From an uncultured Lachnospiraceae bacterium (GTDB lineage: Bacteria; Bacillota; Clostridia; Lachnospirales; Lachnospiraceae), in contig CAMOZY010000001.1 of NCBI GenBank assembly GCA_946631295.1, positions 62,001 to 126,000 of the forward strand: a stretch of 64,000 nt of DNA. Direction: 5' to 3'. This document shows positions 16,235-24,152 of this stretch, in pieces. How positions within the stretch are numbered: position 1 is the stretch's first letter; every line of letters begins with the position of its first letter. Made by a program: the position numbers and the translations under genes. The notes below the pieces were generated by a model. The model ran no database searches and was not told the DNA's origin. It saw only the letters and a list, made by a program, of their open reading frames with translations.

Positions 16235-17308
16235 TTATGCCTCCAAGCGAATAGCATTTGTCGTTTCTTTATCGAAGAAGTGACATTTGGTGAATCCGAC
16301 ATTCACATAGTCACCGTCCTTGTAATCACACCAGCCCTTGAATTTGCCGGTTATCTTAACTGTCGAATCACCGAGATGTCCGTGCACAAGAGTGTTCATT
16401 CCCAGATTCTCGTTGGAGGTGATCCTGACCTTTATATGTCCGCCGGGTTTTACATCCTCAGGTCTGACTCCGAGTGTTACAGTCTTGCCGTTATATGAAG
16501 CAAGCATTTTCTTTTCTTCGGGAAGAAGTTCCATACTGAACTGCTCACACAACGCATTTCCTTCCGTGATGTTAACATCAAAAAAGTTCATGGGAGGAAG
16601 TCCGATGAATCCTGCGACGAAAAGATTTGCGGGGTTATCATAGAGCTCCAGAGGAGTTCCTATCTGCTGTACATGTCCCATGGACATACACACTATCCTG
16701 TCTGCAAGAGTAAGAGCTTCGGTCTGGTCATGTGTTACATACATCATCGTAGCACCGAGTCTCTTGTGAAGAAGAAGTATCTCTCTTCTCGTTGATCCTC
16801 GAAGTTTTGCGTCGAGGTTTGACAGAGGCTCGTCAAAAAGAAACAGCTTGGGACTTCTTACTATCGAACGTCCCATTGCAACTCTCTGCCTCTGTCCGCC
16901 CGAAAGCTGTGCGGGCTTTTTGTTGAGCTGCTCCGTAAGACCGAGTATCTCTGCCGCAGCAAGGACCTTCTTGTGGATCACATTGGGATTTTCCTTGCGA
17001 AGAGTAAGAGAAAACGCCATATTCTCGTAAACGGTCATATGTCCGTAGAGAGCGTAATTCTGGAAGACCATGGCCATATCACGATCCTTGGGAGGAGTCG
17101 CGGTGATATCCTTGCCGTCCATGATCAGCTGTCCGCTGGATATATCCTCAAGTCCGGCTACCATACGTAAGGTTGTGGACTTGCCGCATCCGGAAGGACC
17201 GACGAGAACTATCAACTCACCGTCTTTTACATCAAGGTTAAAGTCATAGACTGCCTGAACCTTGTTATCATATATCTTGTCGAGATGTCTAAGGGATAAT
17301 TCAGCCAT
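16235..17308 (-). CDS. ABC transporter ATPase A, MsmK/UgpC type
   Basis: A 357-residue CUT1-type ATPase with intact Walker A (GPSGCGKST), Q-loop (VFQNYALYGHM), signature (LSGGQRQRV), Walker B (LFLFDEPLSNLD) and H-loop (VTHDQTEA). The C-terminal MOI/TOBE domain has GVRPED. It differs clearly from ATPase B in the helical subdomain (RKENPNVIHKKV against QGVDEDEIEEKV) and in the C-terminal domain, so it is not a recent copy. AAAGGAG precedes the ATG. Its start overlaps the end of the upstream membrane gene by 8 bases. Together with ATPase B it gives this operon two full nucleotide-binding subunits. Confidence 0.93.
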   Translation of the reverse strand: MAELSLRHLDKIYDNKVQAVYDFNLDVKDGELIVLVGPSGCGKSTTLRMVAGLEDISSGQLIMDGKDITATPPKDRDMAMVFQNYALYGHMTVYENMAFSLTLRKENPNVIHKKVLAAAEILGLTEQLNKKPAQLSGGQRQRVAMGRSIVRSPKLFLFDEPLSNLDAKLRGSTRREILLLHKRLGATMMYVTHDQTEALTLADRIVCMSMGHVQQIGTPLELYDNPANLFVAGFIGLPPMNFFDVNITEGNALCEQFSMELLPEEKKMLASYNGKTVTLGVRPEDVKPGGHIKVRITSNENLGMNTLVHGHLGDSTVKITGKFKGWCDYKDGDYVNVGFTKCHFFDKETTNAIRLEA

Positions 17309-17807
17309 TTGACTGCTCCTTTAATGCTTTTTCATGAGCATGAAGCTCGCTGCACTTTATCAGACCAACCACCGCCGAGATCACGCAGCATGCGGCAGAT
17401 GCGATAAGATATGCCGATACCAGTGTAAACTGTGCCTTGCCCATTACCTTTGCGGTGACTTCGCCAACTACATAGTCAGCCTGAGATGCCTTGAGAGGAA
17501 GAAGGAATATTCTTACAACCTGAATGGCACCGATAGCTATCAGGAAATAGCTGTAATTTTTCTTATAACTTTTCACACCTTCCGAGCAAAGGAATACCGC
17601 AAGCATGAAAAGAAGATTATATACAATGGACACTCCCATTCTCAGCTGATAATAATATGTTCCGACTTCATAGTTGATATCGGAAGCATATATATTGATA
17701 AAGTAGATAACATCAAACAGGATTGCCAGATATGCGAGGCTTGCTGACAGTTTGTTCTTGGTATAGCGCATGCGGTCTATCCGCGTATACTTCTCATCCG
17801 CTTCCAT
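17301..17807 (-). CDS. Small 4-TM membrane protein of ABC operon (module 1, second)
   Basis: A 168-residue protein starting MEADEKYTRIDRM. The start is moved from the track's 17870 to ATG 17807 because GGAGG lies 7 bases before it and the ATG forms a TGATG overlap with the previous stop. Four helices are seen (about 21-42, 56-74, 82-103 and 121-145) with a short basic loop GVKSYKKNYS between the second and third. It directly precedes and overlaps ATPase A. No recognised family. The overlap chain through this part of the operon indicates tight stoichiometric co-expression. Confidence 0.7.
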   Translation of the reverse strand: MEADEKYTRIDRMRYTKNKLSASLAYLAILFDVIYFINIYASDINYEVGTYYYQLRMGVSIVYNLLFMLAVFLCSEGVKSYKKNYSYFLIAIGAIQVVRIFLLPLKASQADYVVGEVTAKVMGKAQFTLVSAYLIASAACCVISAVVGLIKCSELHAHEKALKEQSNG

Positions 17808-18397
17808 CACGCTGCCTCCTTTCCCTTGGAGATCAGTTTCTGTTCCTGATCCATGAGCATGAACTTCCATATCATGTTAGCTGCAAGAAGGAGACATGCC
17901 AAAAATGAAAAACCAAATACATATATGTGAACGTCAAACCAGAACGTTGATTCCGTATAATAAGATTTCATGAGATCCGCATATTCACGGAAAGCCTGAA
18001 AATCGACCTCATTTAAGAATTTATCCTTGTAAATGCCGATCTGTGCCGAAGCCCAGACAGCTGCTGCGATATTTGCAATGATATTTGCCGCAACAGCAAA
18101 AATATTACCGATATAGTATCTTCTTCTTACATGGGTATTGGTCACAAAAAGAAGAAGTGAAACAAGTATTAGTGCAATTCCGACCTTAAGAAAGGTCTTG
18201 TTGAAGTCCTGCATATCATAATAGATAAGAGAACCTGCGATAGGGTTTCTGGAAGGATTTTCCGTACTTCTGATCGAATAATAGAATGACTCATACAGGT
18301 CACTCATTATACCCAGTGAATAGGCAAATGTAACGACCGATGAAGCGAGCATTATAAAGCAGACTATCTTCTGCATTAACATCTGTTTCTTGTACAT
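17807..18397 (-). CDS. Small 4-TM membrane protein of ABC operon (module 1, first)
   Basis: A 196-residue membrane protein starting MYKKQMLMQK. The track's longer form begins at a TTG inside an intercistronic hairpin with no ribosome binding site; the ATG at 18397 follows GGGGA at 8 bases. Four helices (about 9-30, 69-88, 95-118 and 160-182) flank two long polar Tyr-rich loops, one with YYSIRSTENPSRNP and one with LMKSYYTESTFW. It is not recognised. It follows the solute-binding-protein gene after the hairpin and overlaps its successor by one base (TGATG). Confidence 0.68.
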   Translation of the reverse strand: MYKKQMLMQKIVCFIMLASSVVTFAYSLGIMSDLYESFYYSIRSTENPSRNPIAGSLIYYDMQDFNKTFLKVGIALILVSLLLFVTNTHVRRRYYIGNIFAVAANIIANIAAAVWASAQIGIYKDKFLNEVDFQAFREYADLMKSYYTESTFWFDVHIYVFGFSFLACLLLAANMIWKFMLMDQEQKLISKGKEAA

Positions 18398-18440
18398 GTG
18401 AAAATCCCCAAGTGTAGGTAAATCTTTTAAATTTCCGGCC

Positions 18441-18464
18441 CCGGACAGCGCCAAGGCTGCCCGG
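18441..18464 (-). other. Intercistronic stem-loop downstream of the solute-binding-protein gene
   Basis: An imperfect stem CCGGACAGCG/GGCTGCCCGG lies 52 bases after the SBP stop and before the small membrane genes. Such hairpins commonly stabilise the SBP mRNA or dampen downstream expression. No T tract follows it. Confidence 0.55.
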
Positions 18465-18515
18465 AACCGTAGATAAATACTTCTTAAGTTTTAAATCTTT
18501 TCCGGAAGCTTATTA

Positions 18516-20828
18516 TCAGTTTCCGAGTGATGCGTAGAAATCCTGATCCTCTGCCCATGCAGTGTTCTTGATGGTCAGATACTGCTTGCCGTTGTAGGTA
18601 TCTGATACGGTAGTTGCTGCTTCTGAAGCTGAACCGAATCCTGCAACTGCTCCGCCGTTTCCGTTAACAATGATATTAACAAGAACGTTGATCTGGTCGT
18701 CTCCCTTAGCGCCGCTGAAGTTGGTGGTCAGATCGGTGTAGCTGTTGATCAGATCATTATCAGCAGTAGTTGTAGGAAGTGTGGTAGGAACTGAGGTGTA
18801 CCAGCTGTTGGAAGCAAGTGCGAGTTCAGGATGCTTAATGGTTCCGAGACCGATAGCGTTAGAAATGTATCCTGCGCCTTCACGTCCTACTTCTGTGGTG
18901 CACTGATACTCGAATGCCTGACTCTTCATGAATGAAAGAGTTGATCCAAGGAACTGACGTGCATAGTTGGTATAGTTTCCGCTTGCCTTCTCCCAAAGCT
19001 CTGCTCTTGTTGCATCGGAGATCTCGGGCATCTGGGTTCCGTTAAAGTTGAATGTTACATAGCTTCCGTCAGCATTTGTCTTGATAAATGCATCGGGTCC
19101 GTAAGACATGAGAATGGTTCCTTCTGCACTGTATGCGTAGTCGATAAGCTTAAGAGCTGCATAGAGCTTGTCCTGGTTGCCTGCAACGCCTGCTGCAGAG
19201 ATTCCCCAACCATCGGTCTTAACAGATCTCCAGGACTCTGTAAATCTCATGTAAACGCCATTTGCATTTGATCCGTCATACCAGCGTGCTACAGGTACCA
19301 TTACTGCCATGTACTTCTCACCTGCTGCGTTATCAAGCTTGGAGTCGTTGTAAAGAGTCTGGGTCTGGTTGTAGTCATAGTGCATGAATCCGGTATCGTT
19401 CTCAAGGTAGTTCTGGGTCTTCTCATCCTGGCTCTTTACGAATGCTTCGGAGATAAGTCCTTCCTTAACCATGTCGTTCATTCTCAGAAGTGCTTCATAA
19501 GTTTCAACTTCCATACGTGAATCATGAAGCTGTCCGTCTGTTCCGACATAGAGATAATCCTGACGAGACTCAAGTCCTCTTACACCAAAGAGAGTTCCGC
19601 AGAATCTGAACATATCAACACGTCTCTGGTTATTTGCATCTTCACGTGAGAAGATACCCTGTACGGAATCGGTTCCGTTAAGAGTCTGAGGATTTGCAAC
19701 AACGCATCTGAGAAGTGCTACGAGTTCATCAGCATCCCATGCCGCATTCTGTCCGACGAAGAGGTTGGAACGTGCGGTTCCGTAATATCCGTTATATGCG
19801 GTATCAATGTAGTTACGGAGCATGTTAACTGCGTCAACACCACTCATAACTCCTGCATCGTTCATAAGCTGAACGATATTGCCTGCTGCATCATAATCCT
19901 TGGTTATGGTTTCAACAGACTTGCCATCAAGAGTAACGACATCAATGTCAACTTTTCCTGATGTAGGCATGTAAGGCTGATATGCTGCAGGCTTGGTGTT
20001 GTTGGAAGCATCTGCTGCGAACTCGCCTTCGCCGTCAAGAAGAGCTACAACCCAGTCGGTTCTCATGAGAGGCATTCTCTCGATATCGTCTACACCGTCG
20101 AAATAAGGGCTGAAATAGATAGCGCCGGTGTCAACATTTCCGGTAATGGAAAGTCTTACGATGGGGTTAGCTTCAAGATAAGCCTTGAAGTTAGGCATAA
20201 GATCAAGGTAATCTGCGATGTTTACAATAGAACCTGTCTCACCGAACTCGTTGAGCTTGGCTGCGGTACCTGATACCATATCAACCTGATCAAGCTGCTC
20301 TTTCCAGTAATCAAACTCCTTGGCTGCGGAGTTGCCCTGATATACGCTGGTGAATGACATTCCAAGTCTGTTCTGAACTTCAACCCAGGTCGGCTTAAGA
20401 TCGCCTGCCATATAGGTGTTGCCGTCAGCAAGAGTGATGGTAAGTCCTGAATAAGCTTCTGCCTTTGCATCTGCGATGGCTGCCTTGATCTCTTCCTCGG
20501 TCTTGCCGTCAGCTTCCATCTGCTCTCTGATACCGGCCTCGTCTACGGTAACCTTATTTGCCTTAGCGATGGTCTCGGAATCAAAAACGATACCTGTGGC
20601 AGCACTGTTATAACCTGTAGCCATACGGAGCTCTGTTCCGGCTGCGAATGCAAGGGGATCAACCTCTGCGGTCTGTCCTCCCTCACTGTTTCCGGCAGTA
20701 CCGGGATCAGCCTGTGCAACAGGATCACTGCTCTCGGGCGCAGGTGCTTCGATCGTATTACCGCAGCCTGTAAGCATTGCTACGGTCATGCATGATACGA
20801 GAAGCATCGATACTAACTTCTTTTTCAT
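18516..20828 (-). CDS. Very large extracellular solute-binding lipoprotein of CUT1 ABC transporter
   Basis: A 770-residue lipoprotein. The signal peptide ends in the lipobox MLTGCGN (lipidated Cys near residue 22), followed by a Ser/Pro/Glu-rich spacer. The body has the alternating pattern of CUT1 solute-binding proteins, including a long segment KAYLEANPIVRLSI in the first lobe and Trp/Tyr/Asn-rich ligand-binding stretches such as GWGISAAG and YDGSNANGVYMRF. At 770 residues it is much longer than typical sugar SBPs (400-560). This fits the LplA-type large SBPs that partner LplB/LplC permeases, with extra insertions. AAGGAGG precedes the ATG. It should capture an oligosaccharide and deliver it to the two permeases encoded just upstream. 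The substrate is not determinable from sequence. Confidence 0.88.
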   Translation of the reverse strand: MKKKLVSMLLVSCMTVAMLTGCGNTIEAPAPESSDPVAQADPGTAGNSEGGQTAEVDPLAFAAGTELRMATGYNSAATGIVFDSETIAKANKVTVDEAGIREQMEADGKTEEEIKAAIADAKAEAYSGLTITLADGNTYMAGDLKPTWVEVQNRLGMSFTSVYQGNSAAKEFDYWKEQLDQVDMVSGTAAKLNEFGETGSIVNIADYLDLMPNFKAYLEANPIVRLSITGNVDTGAIYFSPYFDGVDDIERMPLMRTDWVVALLDGEGEFAADASNNTKPAAYQPYMPTSGKVDIDVVTLDGKSVETITKDYDAAGNIVQLMNDAGVMSGVDAVNMLRNYIDTAYNGYYGTARSNLFVGQNAAWDADELVALLRCVVANPQTLNGTDSVQGIFSREDANNQRRVDMFRFCGTLFGVRGLESRQDYLYVGTDGQLHDSRMEVETYEALLRMNDMVKEGLISEAFVKSQDEKTQNYLENDTGFMHYDYNQTQTLYNDSKLDNAAGEKYMAVMVPVARWYDGSNANGVYMRFTESWRSVKTDGWGISAAGVAGNQDKLYAALKLIDYAYSAEGTILMSYGPDAFIKTNADGSYVTFNFNGTQMPEISDATRAELWEKASGNYTNYARQFLGSTLSFMKSQAFEYQCTTEVGREGAGYISNAIGLGTIKHPELALASNSWYTSVPTTLPTTTADNDLINSYTDLTTNFSGAKGDDQINVLVNIIVNGNGGAVAGFGSASEAATTVSDTYNGKQYLTIKNTAWAEDQDFYASLGN

Positions 20829-20901
20829 ACTAATCCTCCTTAAAGATTAAGAAAAAACTATTATTCGGATTCTATATCCGGAATAATCGGTTGCAGGCGC
20901 A

Positions 20902-21792
20902 TCACTCCTTGACGCCGCCCATGTTAACTCCCTTTGCAAAATACTTCTGTATAAAGGGATAGATCACCAGTATCGGGATTATGGAACATACGATAAGTGC
21001 ATATATAATGGAGTCCGATGAATATACTTCATTCCAACCTGCGGTATATTCGGGATCCTGATACTGCTCAAGTAACTCTCTGATGAAAACCTGAAGAGGT
21101 TTTTCAAATCCGTTCGAGATCATCTGACGTGCCCAGAAGTATCCGTTCCATCTTGAGATTGCGAAGAACAGTGCAACCGTTGCGATCGTCGATTTGCTCA
21201 TCGGTATGTACACAGTCCTTAGAACCTGGAACTCCGTAGCACCGTCAACTATTGCCGCTTCCTCTATCTCCGAAGGAATTCCTTCAAAAGCATTTCTCAG
21301 AAGGATGATGTTCATTGCCGCCATACCCATTGCTATAACGACAAGCCACTTATCATCGGTGATGCCGGCCTTGTTAAAGATCGACTTCGTAGCCAGATAA
21401 TTAAGATACTGGGGAACGATTCCGGCCGAGAACCACATCGTAAAAACCAGGAAGAAATTAAAGAACTTTCTGAACAGGAGTCTCTTCTTGGATAATGCAT
21501 ATGCTCCGAGTATCGAATAAAACATTGCCCAGAGTGTTCCGAAAACAGTGAGGAACAGCGTATTGGAATATGCATTCCAGAACATGTTGTCATTGAACAT
21601 TTTACGGAAGGCATCAAACTGGATATTTTTGGGGAGCAGTACAATCTGATTGTAGTCAACCTCATGCGCTCCGCTTATAGATGCTGAAATCGCATATACG
21701 AAAGGATACAGACACATCAGGGCAAATACAGCCAGAAACAGATAGCTGAACACCTTGAATATTAATTCTGATATTTCAAGTTTTCTCTTCAT
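20902..21792 (-). CDS. CUT1 ABC permease, LplC/YtcP-like
   Basis: A 296-residue permease with six predicted helices. The EAA loop region is visible as EIEEAAIVDGATEFQVLRTVYIPMSKS, which couples to the ATPase; the stretch after it, TIATVALFFAISRWNGYFWARQ, is typical of LplC/YtcP proteins. The C terminus ends in GVNMGGVKE, also common in that family. It lies 12 bases after the partner permease. AGGAG precedes the ATG. It forms the channel together with the LplB-like subunit. Confidence 0.92.
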   Translation of the reverse strand: MKRKLEISELIFKVFSYLFLAVFALMCLYPFVYAISASISGAHEVDYNQIVLLPKNIQFDAFRKMFNDNMFWNAYSNTLFLTVFGTLWAMFYSILGAYALSKKRLLFRKFFNFFLVFTMWFSAGIVPQYLNYLATKSIFNKAGITDDKWLVVIAMGMAAMNIILLRNAFEGIPSEIEEAAIVDGATEFQVLRTVYIPMSKSTIATVALFFAISRWNGYFWARQMISNGFEKPLQVFIRELLEQYQDPEYTAGWNEVYSSDSIIYALIVCSIIPILVIYPFIQKYFAKGVNMGGVKE

Positions 21793-21804
21793 CTCCGGCT
21801 CCTA

Positions 21805-22866
21805 TTAATAAAGTGACGTATCCGATGCCTTGCGTGCGATCGTATTTGCTCCGATGACAAGGAGCATGCTGATGACATTACTCATCATCTCTGCCGCTGA
21901 GGAAATGCCCTTTGCAGCGCCCTCAAGTCCGTACCTGTTGGCAAGCGTTGAAACAACATCTGCGGTGATGAATGTATTTGCGTTATAAAGAAGGAGAACT
22001 TTCTCATATCCTATGGAAAGAAGTGTTCCTATCCTTGTGATTAGCATGATGACGATCGTTGAAAGAATACTGGGAAGAACAACATATCTCATCTGCGCCC
22101 ACTTGCCTGCGCCGTCAATTTGAGCCGCCTCATAGCTGGTAGGCGAGATTGAGATGATTGCTGCAAAGAATACGATACTTCCGTAACCGGATCCCTCCCA
22201 GATGCCGCTGAGAATATATATCGGTCTGAAGAATCTCGGAAGATTGAGAAGTCCGGCATAAGCCGTTTCCTGATCCACCATTCCAAGCTTTACAAGAAGC
22301 TGTGAAATGATACCCATGTTTGAAGTGAGTGCACCCTGCTTGACCAGCATAACAACAAGCGATGTAATGACGACTGTGGACATGAACTTGGGCAGATATG
22401 TAAGAACCTGGAATACACTCCTGAGAATATTGGAACGTATCTCATTGAAAAACAGTGCAAGGATGATTGGAAAAGGAAATCCGAAGAGCAATCCGTAGAA
22501 GCTGAGGATAAAAGTATTTCTCAGAGCTCTCCAGAACTCATTGGAGATTGTGGTCTGTCCTGAAAGAAGAACCTTGAAGTTATAGAATCCTGCAAAAAGC
22601 TGATCTGATACAGAAAGAGTATTATCGGAAACCTTAAAGCATCCGAGCAGCTCATACATGGGAAAATAACGCCAGAATAAAAATACGAGGAGCATAGGAA
22701 CAAGCATCACATACAGACGCCAGTCCTTAACGATAGTGCGTCCGACGTGAAGCCAGTAATGCTTCTCGACATCATCTCTTACAGCCTGCTCGGGATCCAT
22801 ATGATAAGTACCATTTTCCTTATCATATATAAGATAGTCCGAGCCCTTTGCCTTTACATCAGCCAT
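21805..22866 (-). CDS. CUT1 ABC permease, LplB-like
   Basis: A 353-residue permease. The start is placed at ATG 22866 (MADVKAKGSDYLIYDK), with GGGGA 8 bases upstream, instead of the track's 22947. The ATG overlaps the previous gene by 8 bases. A cytoplasmic N-terminal region of about 60 residues is followed by six helices. The segment YFPMYELLGCF is the usual periplasm-facing start of LplB proteins, and SYEAAQIDGAGKWAQMRYVVLPSI is the EAA coupling loop. Pairs with the LplC-like permease encoded next. Confidence 0.92.
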   Translation of the reverse strand: MADVKAKGSDYLIYDKENGTYHMDPEQAVRDDVEKHYWLHVGRTIVKDWRLYVMLVPMLLVFLFWRYFPMYELLGCFKVSDNTLSVSDQLFAGFYNFKVLLSGQTTISNEFWRALRNTFILSFYGLLFGFPFPIILALFFNEIRSNILRSVFQVLTYLPKFMSTVVITSLVVMLVKQGALTSNMGIISQLLVKLGMVDQETAYAGLLNLPRFFRPIYILSGIWEGSGYGSIVFFAAIISISPTSYEAAQIDGAGKWAQMRYVVLPSILSTIVIMLITRIGTLLSIGYEKVLLLYNANTFITADVVSTLANRYGLEGAAKGISSAAEMMSNVISMLLVIGANTIARKASDTSLY

Positions 22867-23452
22867 TTTCGTGTTCCCCGTTTTGGAAATCTTTTTCCTT
22901 CTGTAACCCAAGAAGATAGGTTTTCTGGTCTTCAAAAACTCCGTCAAGCCTCGATGCTGTAAATACTATGAGCATCGTGAACAGTTCAGAGAGTGCATCC
23001 ATTGTGATAAAGTTCAGTATCGCTCCTGCTCCGGCTCCTGTGATCATAGCAGCCACCCCGCGTCCCGTCTGCATGAGAAGCTGAACAACAAGCGCATACG
23101 ATAAGGTCAGCAGCACGTTTTTCCTGATCCTGTCTCTGCCGGCAAACTTTATAAGTAAAAGTGCGGCAAGAGCAAATTCATTTCCGATCACATAAATAAA
23201 AAGCTGTTCGGCAGATCCACCTTGTACCGCTACATATATGATCCCGGCAAGTGCAGCGTGTATGGCCGACCAGATTCCCCATCTCATCATCACTATCGAA
23301 ACGATAGCCGCCGAAACAGATACCGTATAGAGCTGTCCCGGAAACCACTTCCTCGCTGCGGTTATGATGACGGTTTCTGATATTGCCAGGATGATGCCGA
23401 ACAGGACGTTATCTATGATCCTGTATTGTCCGAAACTAATCTGTCGGTCCAT
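22859..23452 (-). CDS. First gene of ABC operon: 6-TM membrane protein, S-component-like hydropathy
   Basis: A 197-residue membrane protein with about six helices separated by very short loops, a small-residue-rich helix (VSVSAAIVSIVMMRWG) and a polar C terminus. The size and hydropathy recall ECF S-components, although no diagnostic motif is present and the resemblance may be superficial. It is the promoter-proximal gene, ends inside the LplB-like start (ATGGCTGA overlap) and is therefore translated coupled to the permeases. An S-component-like protein as first gene of a CUT1 sugar operon would be unusual. Function unknown. Confidence 0.68.
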   Translation of the reverse strand: MDRQISFGQYRIIDNVLFGIILAISETVIITAARKWFPGQLYTVSVSAAIVSIVMMRWGIWSAIHAALAGIIYVAVQGGSAEQLFIYVIGNEFALAALLLIKFAGRDRIRKNVLLTLSYALVVQLLMQTGRGVAAMITGAGAGAILNFITMDALSELFTMLIVFTASRLDGVFEDQKTYLLGLQKEKDFQNGEHENG

Positions 23453-23497
23453 TCATCCACCAAGGCCCCTCGCGCCGTTTTGTCAATGAAAATCATT

Positions 23498-23513
23498 ATG
23501 TAAGCGCTTACTT
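23498..23513. promoter_or_regulatory. Operator/cre-like site downstream of the ABC promoter
   Basis: ATGTAAGCGCTTACTT contains the palindrome GTAAGCGCTTAC, fitting both LacI-family operators and the CcpA cre consensus (one mismatch at its 3' end). It is centred about 11 bases after the predicted transcription start, a repressing position. Confidence 0.8.
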
Positions 23514-23522
23514 GATGTAAAG

Positions 23523-23551
23523 ATTATATCAAGTCATTTTTACAAATGCAA
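23523..23551 (-). promoter_or_regulatory. Promoter of the ten-gene ABC operon
   Basis: On the minus strand: -35 TTGCAT (23551-23546), a 17-base spacer and a perfect -10 TATAAT (23528-23523). Predicted start near 23516. It is flanked by two AAGCGCTT-core operators. Confidence 0.8.
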
Positions 23552-23558
23552 CGAAAAA

Positions 23559-23574
23559 ATGTAAGCGCTTTTAT
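23559..23574. promoter_or_regulatory. Operator/cre-like site upstream of the ABC promoter
   Basis: ATGTAAGCGCTTTTAT shares 13 of 16 bases with the downstream site, including the whole GTAAGCGCTT. Its centre is 61 bp from that of the other site, close to an integral number of helical turns, so one repressor could bridge the promoter. Confidence 0.75.
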
Positions 23575-23864
23575 TGTGCAAAATTAACATAAAAGTACGA
23601 TTTTATGCGGTTTTTGTGGATTGCTTTTAGATGCCCCGTGGGCTTTTCTTTCATGTTCTTTCATAAAATTTTCATAAACTTTCACCCAGCATCATGTAAA
23701 AGCGATGAAAGCCTCCAAAAGCCGAAAACCCCAATATTTATGCGCCTTTGCGGAGACGCAAGCCATATTTGGTGTAAGAAACTGTCTTAAATCCTTGAAA
23801 TTGCTTACATAGACAGCGCTCGTCATTCTTTCAATCGCCTCCCGCCCACGGTCAGTAAAACACA
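23575..23864. other. Intergenic stretch without recognised gene
   Basis: About 290 bases between the ABC promoter region and the tRNA promoter. The ORFs in the track here (for example 23692-24006) run through the tRNA or lack ribosome binding sites. I see no RNA family, repeat or coding signal I can support. Confidence 0.5.
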
Positions 23865-23893
23865 TTGACGGACATCTCAAAAACGGATATATT
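23865..23893 (+). promoter_or_regulatory. Promoter of tRNA-Ser
   Basis: -35 TTGACG (23865-23870), a 17-base spacer and -10 TATATT (23888-23893). It ends 52 bases before the mature tRNA. Confidence 0.65.
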
Positions 23894-23945
23894 ATGATAG
23901 TTGGTAAAAAGAAGGCAGTGCCGCATGGGCACTGCCGCAAGATCC

Positions 23946-24031
23946 GGAGACGTATCGAAGCGGTCATAACGGGGCGCACTCGAAATGCGTTTGCCCTCCG
24001 GGGCACGAGGGTTCGAATCCCTCCGTCTCCG
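23946..24031 (+). tRNA. tRNA-Ser, anticodon CGA
   Basis: The acceptor stem GGAGACG/CGTCTCC has discriminator G. The anticodon stem CGCA/TGCG holds loop CTCGAAA, so the anticodon is CGA and reads UCG codons. A long variable arm (TGCCC/GGGCA) and the T arm GAGGG-TTCGAAT-CCCTC confirm a class II serine tRNA. CCA is not encoded. An intrinsic terminator follows immediately. A truncated integrase gene lies 120 bases downstream in the opposite orientation, consistent with this tRNA having served as an integration site. Confidence 0.95.
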
Positions 24032-24034
24032 CTG

Positions 24035-24065
24035 GCTTCCGCCGATTTGGCGGAGGCTTTTTTTT
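24035..24065 (+). terminator. Intrinsic terminator of tRNA-Ser
   Basis: The 9-bp stem GCTTCCGCC/GGCGGAGGC (one G-U pair) has a 5-base loop and is followed by T8. Confidence 0.92.
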
Positions 24066-24070
24066 GTGAG

Positions 24071-24091
24071 TTCTACCAAAATTCTACCAAA
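24071..24091. repeat. Tandem TTCTACCAAA pair just after the tRNA terminator
   Basis: TTCTACCAAA occurs twice (24071-24080 and 24082-24091) separated by one base, between the tRNA and the integrase remnant. It could be part of an attachment or arm-type integrase binding site of the lost element. Confidence 0.45.
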
Positions 24092-24152
24092 TCTATATTA
24101 ACTATAAATTCCATTATGGATCTATAGGCACTATCGCTGTAATAAAAACGTC

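Noticed and set aside
13907-17308. Possibility that one of the two ATPases is degenerate
   Set aside because: All five nucleotide-binding motifs are intact in both proteins, so neither looks inactive.
18397-18454. Longer N terminus for the 17807 membrane protein starting with TTG
   Set aside because: The TTG lies inside the intercistronic hairpin and has no ribosome site; ATG 18397 has one.
23692-24006. 104-residue minus-strand ORF across the tRNA region
   Set aside because: It overlaps the tRNA-Ser gene and has no similarity or start signal.
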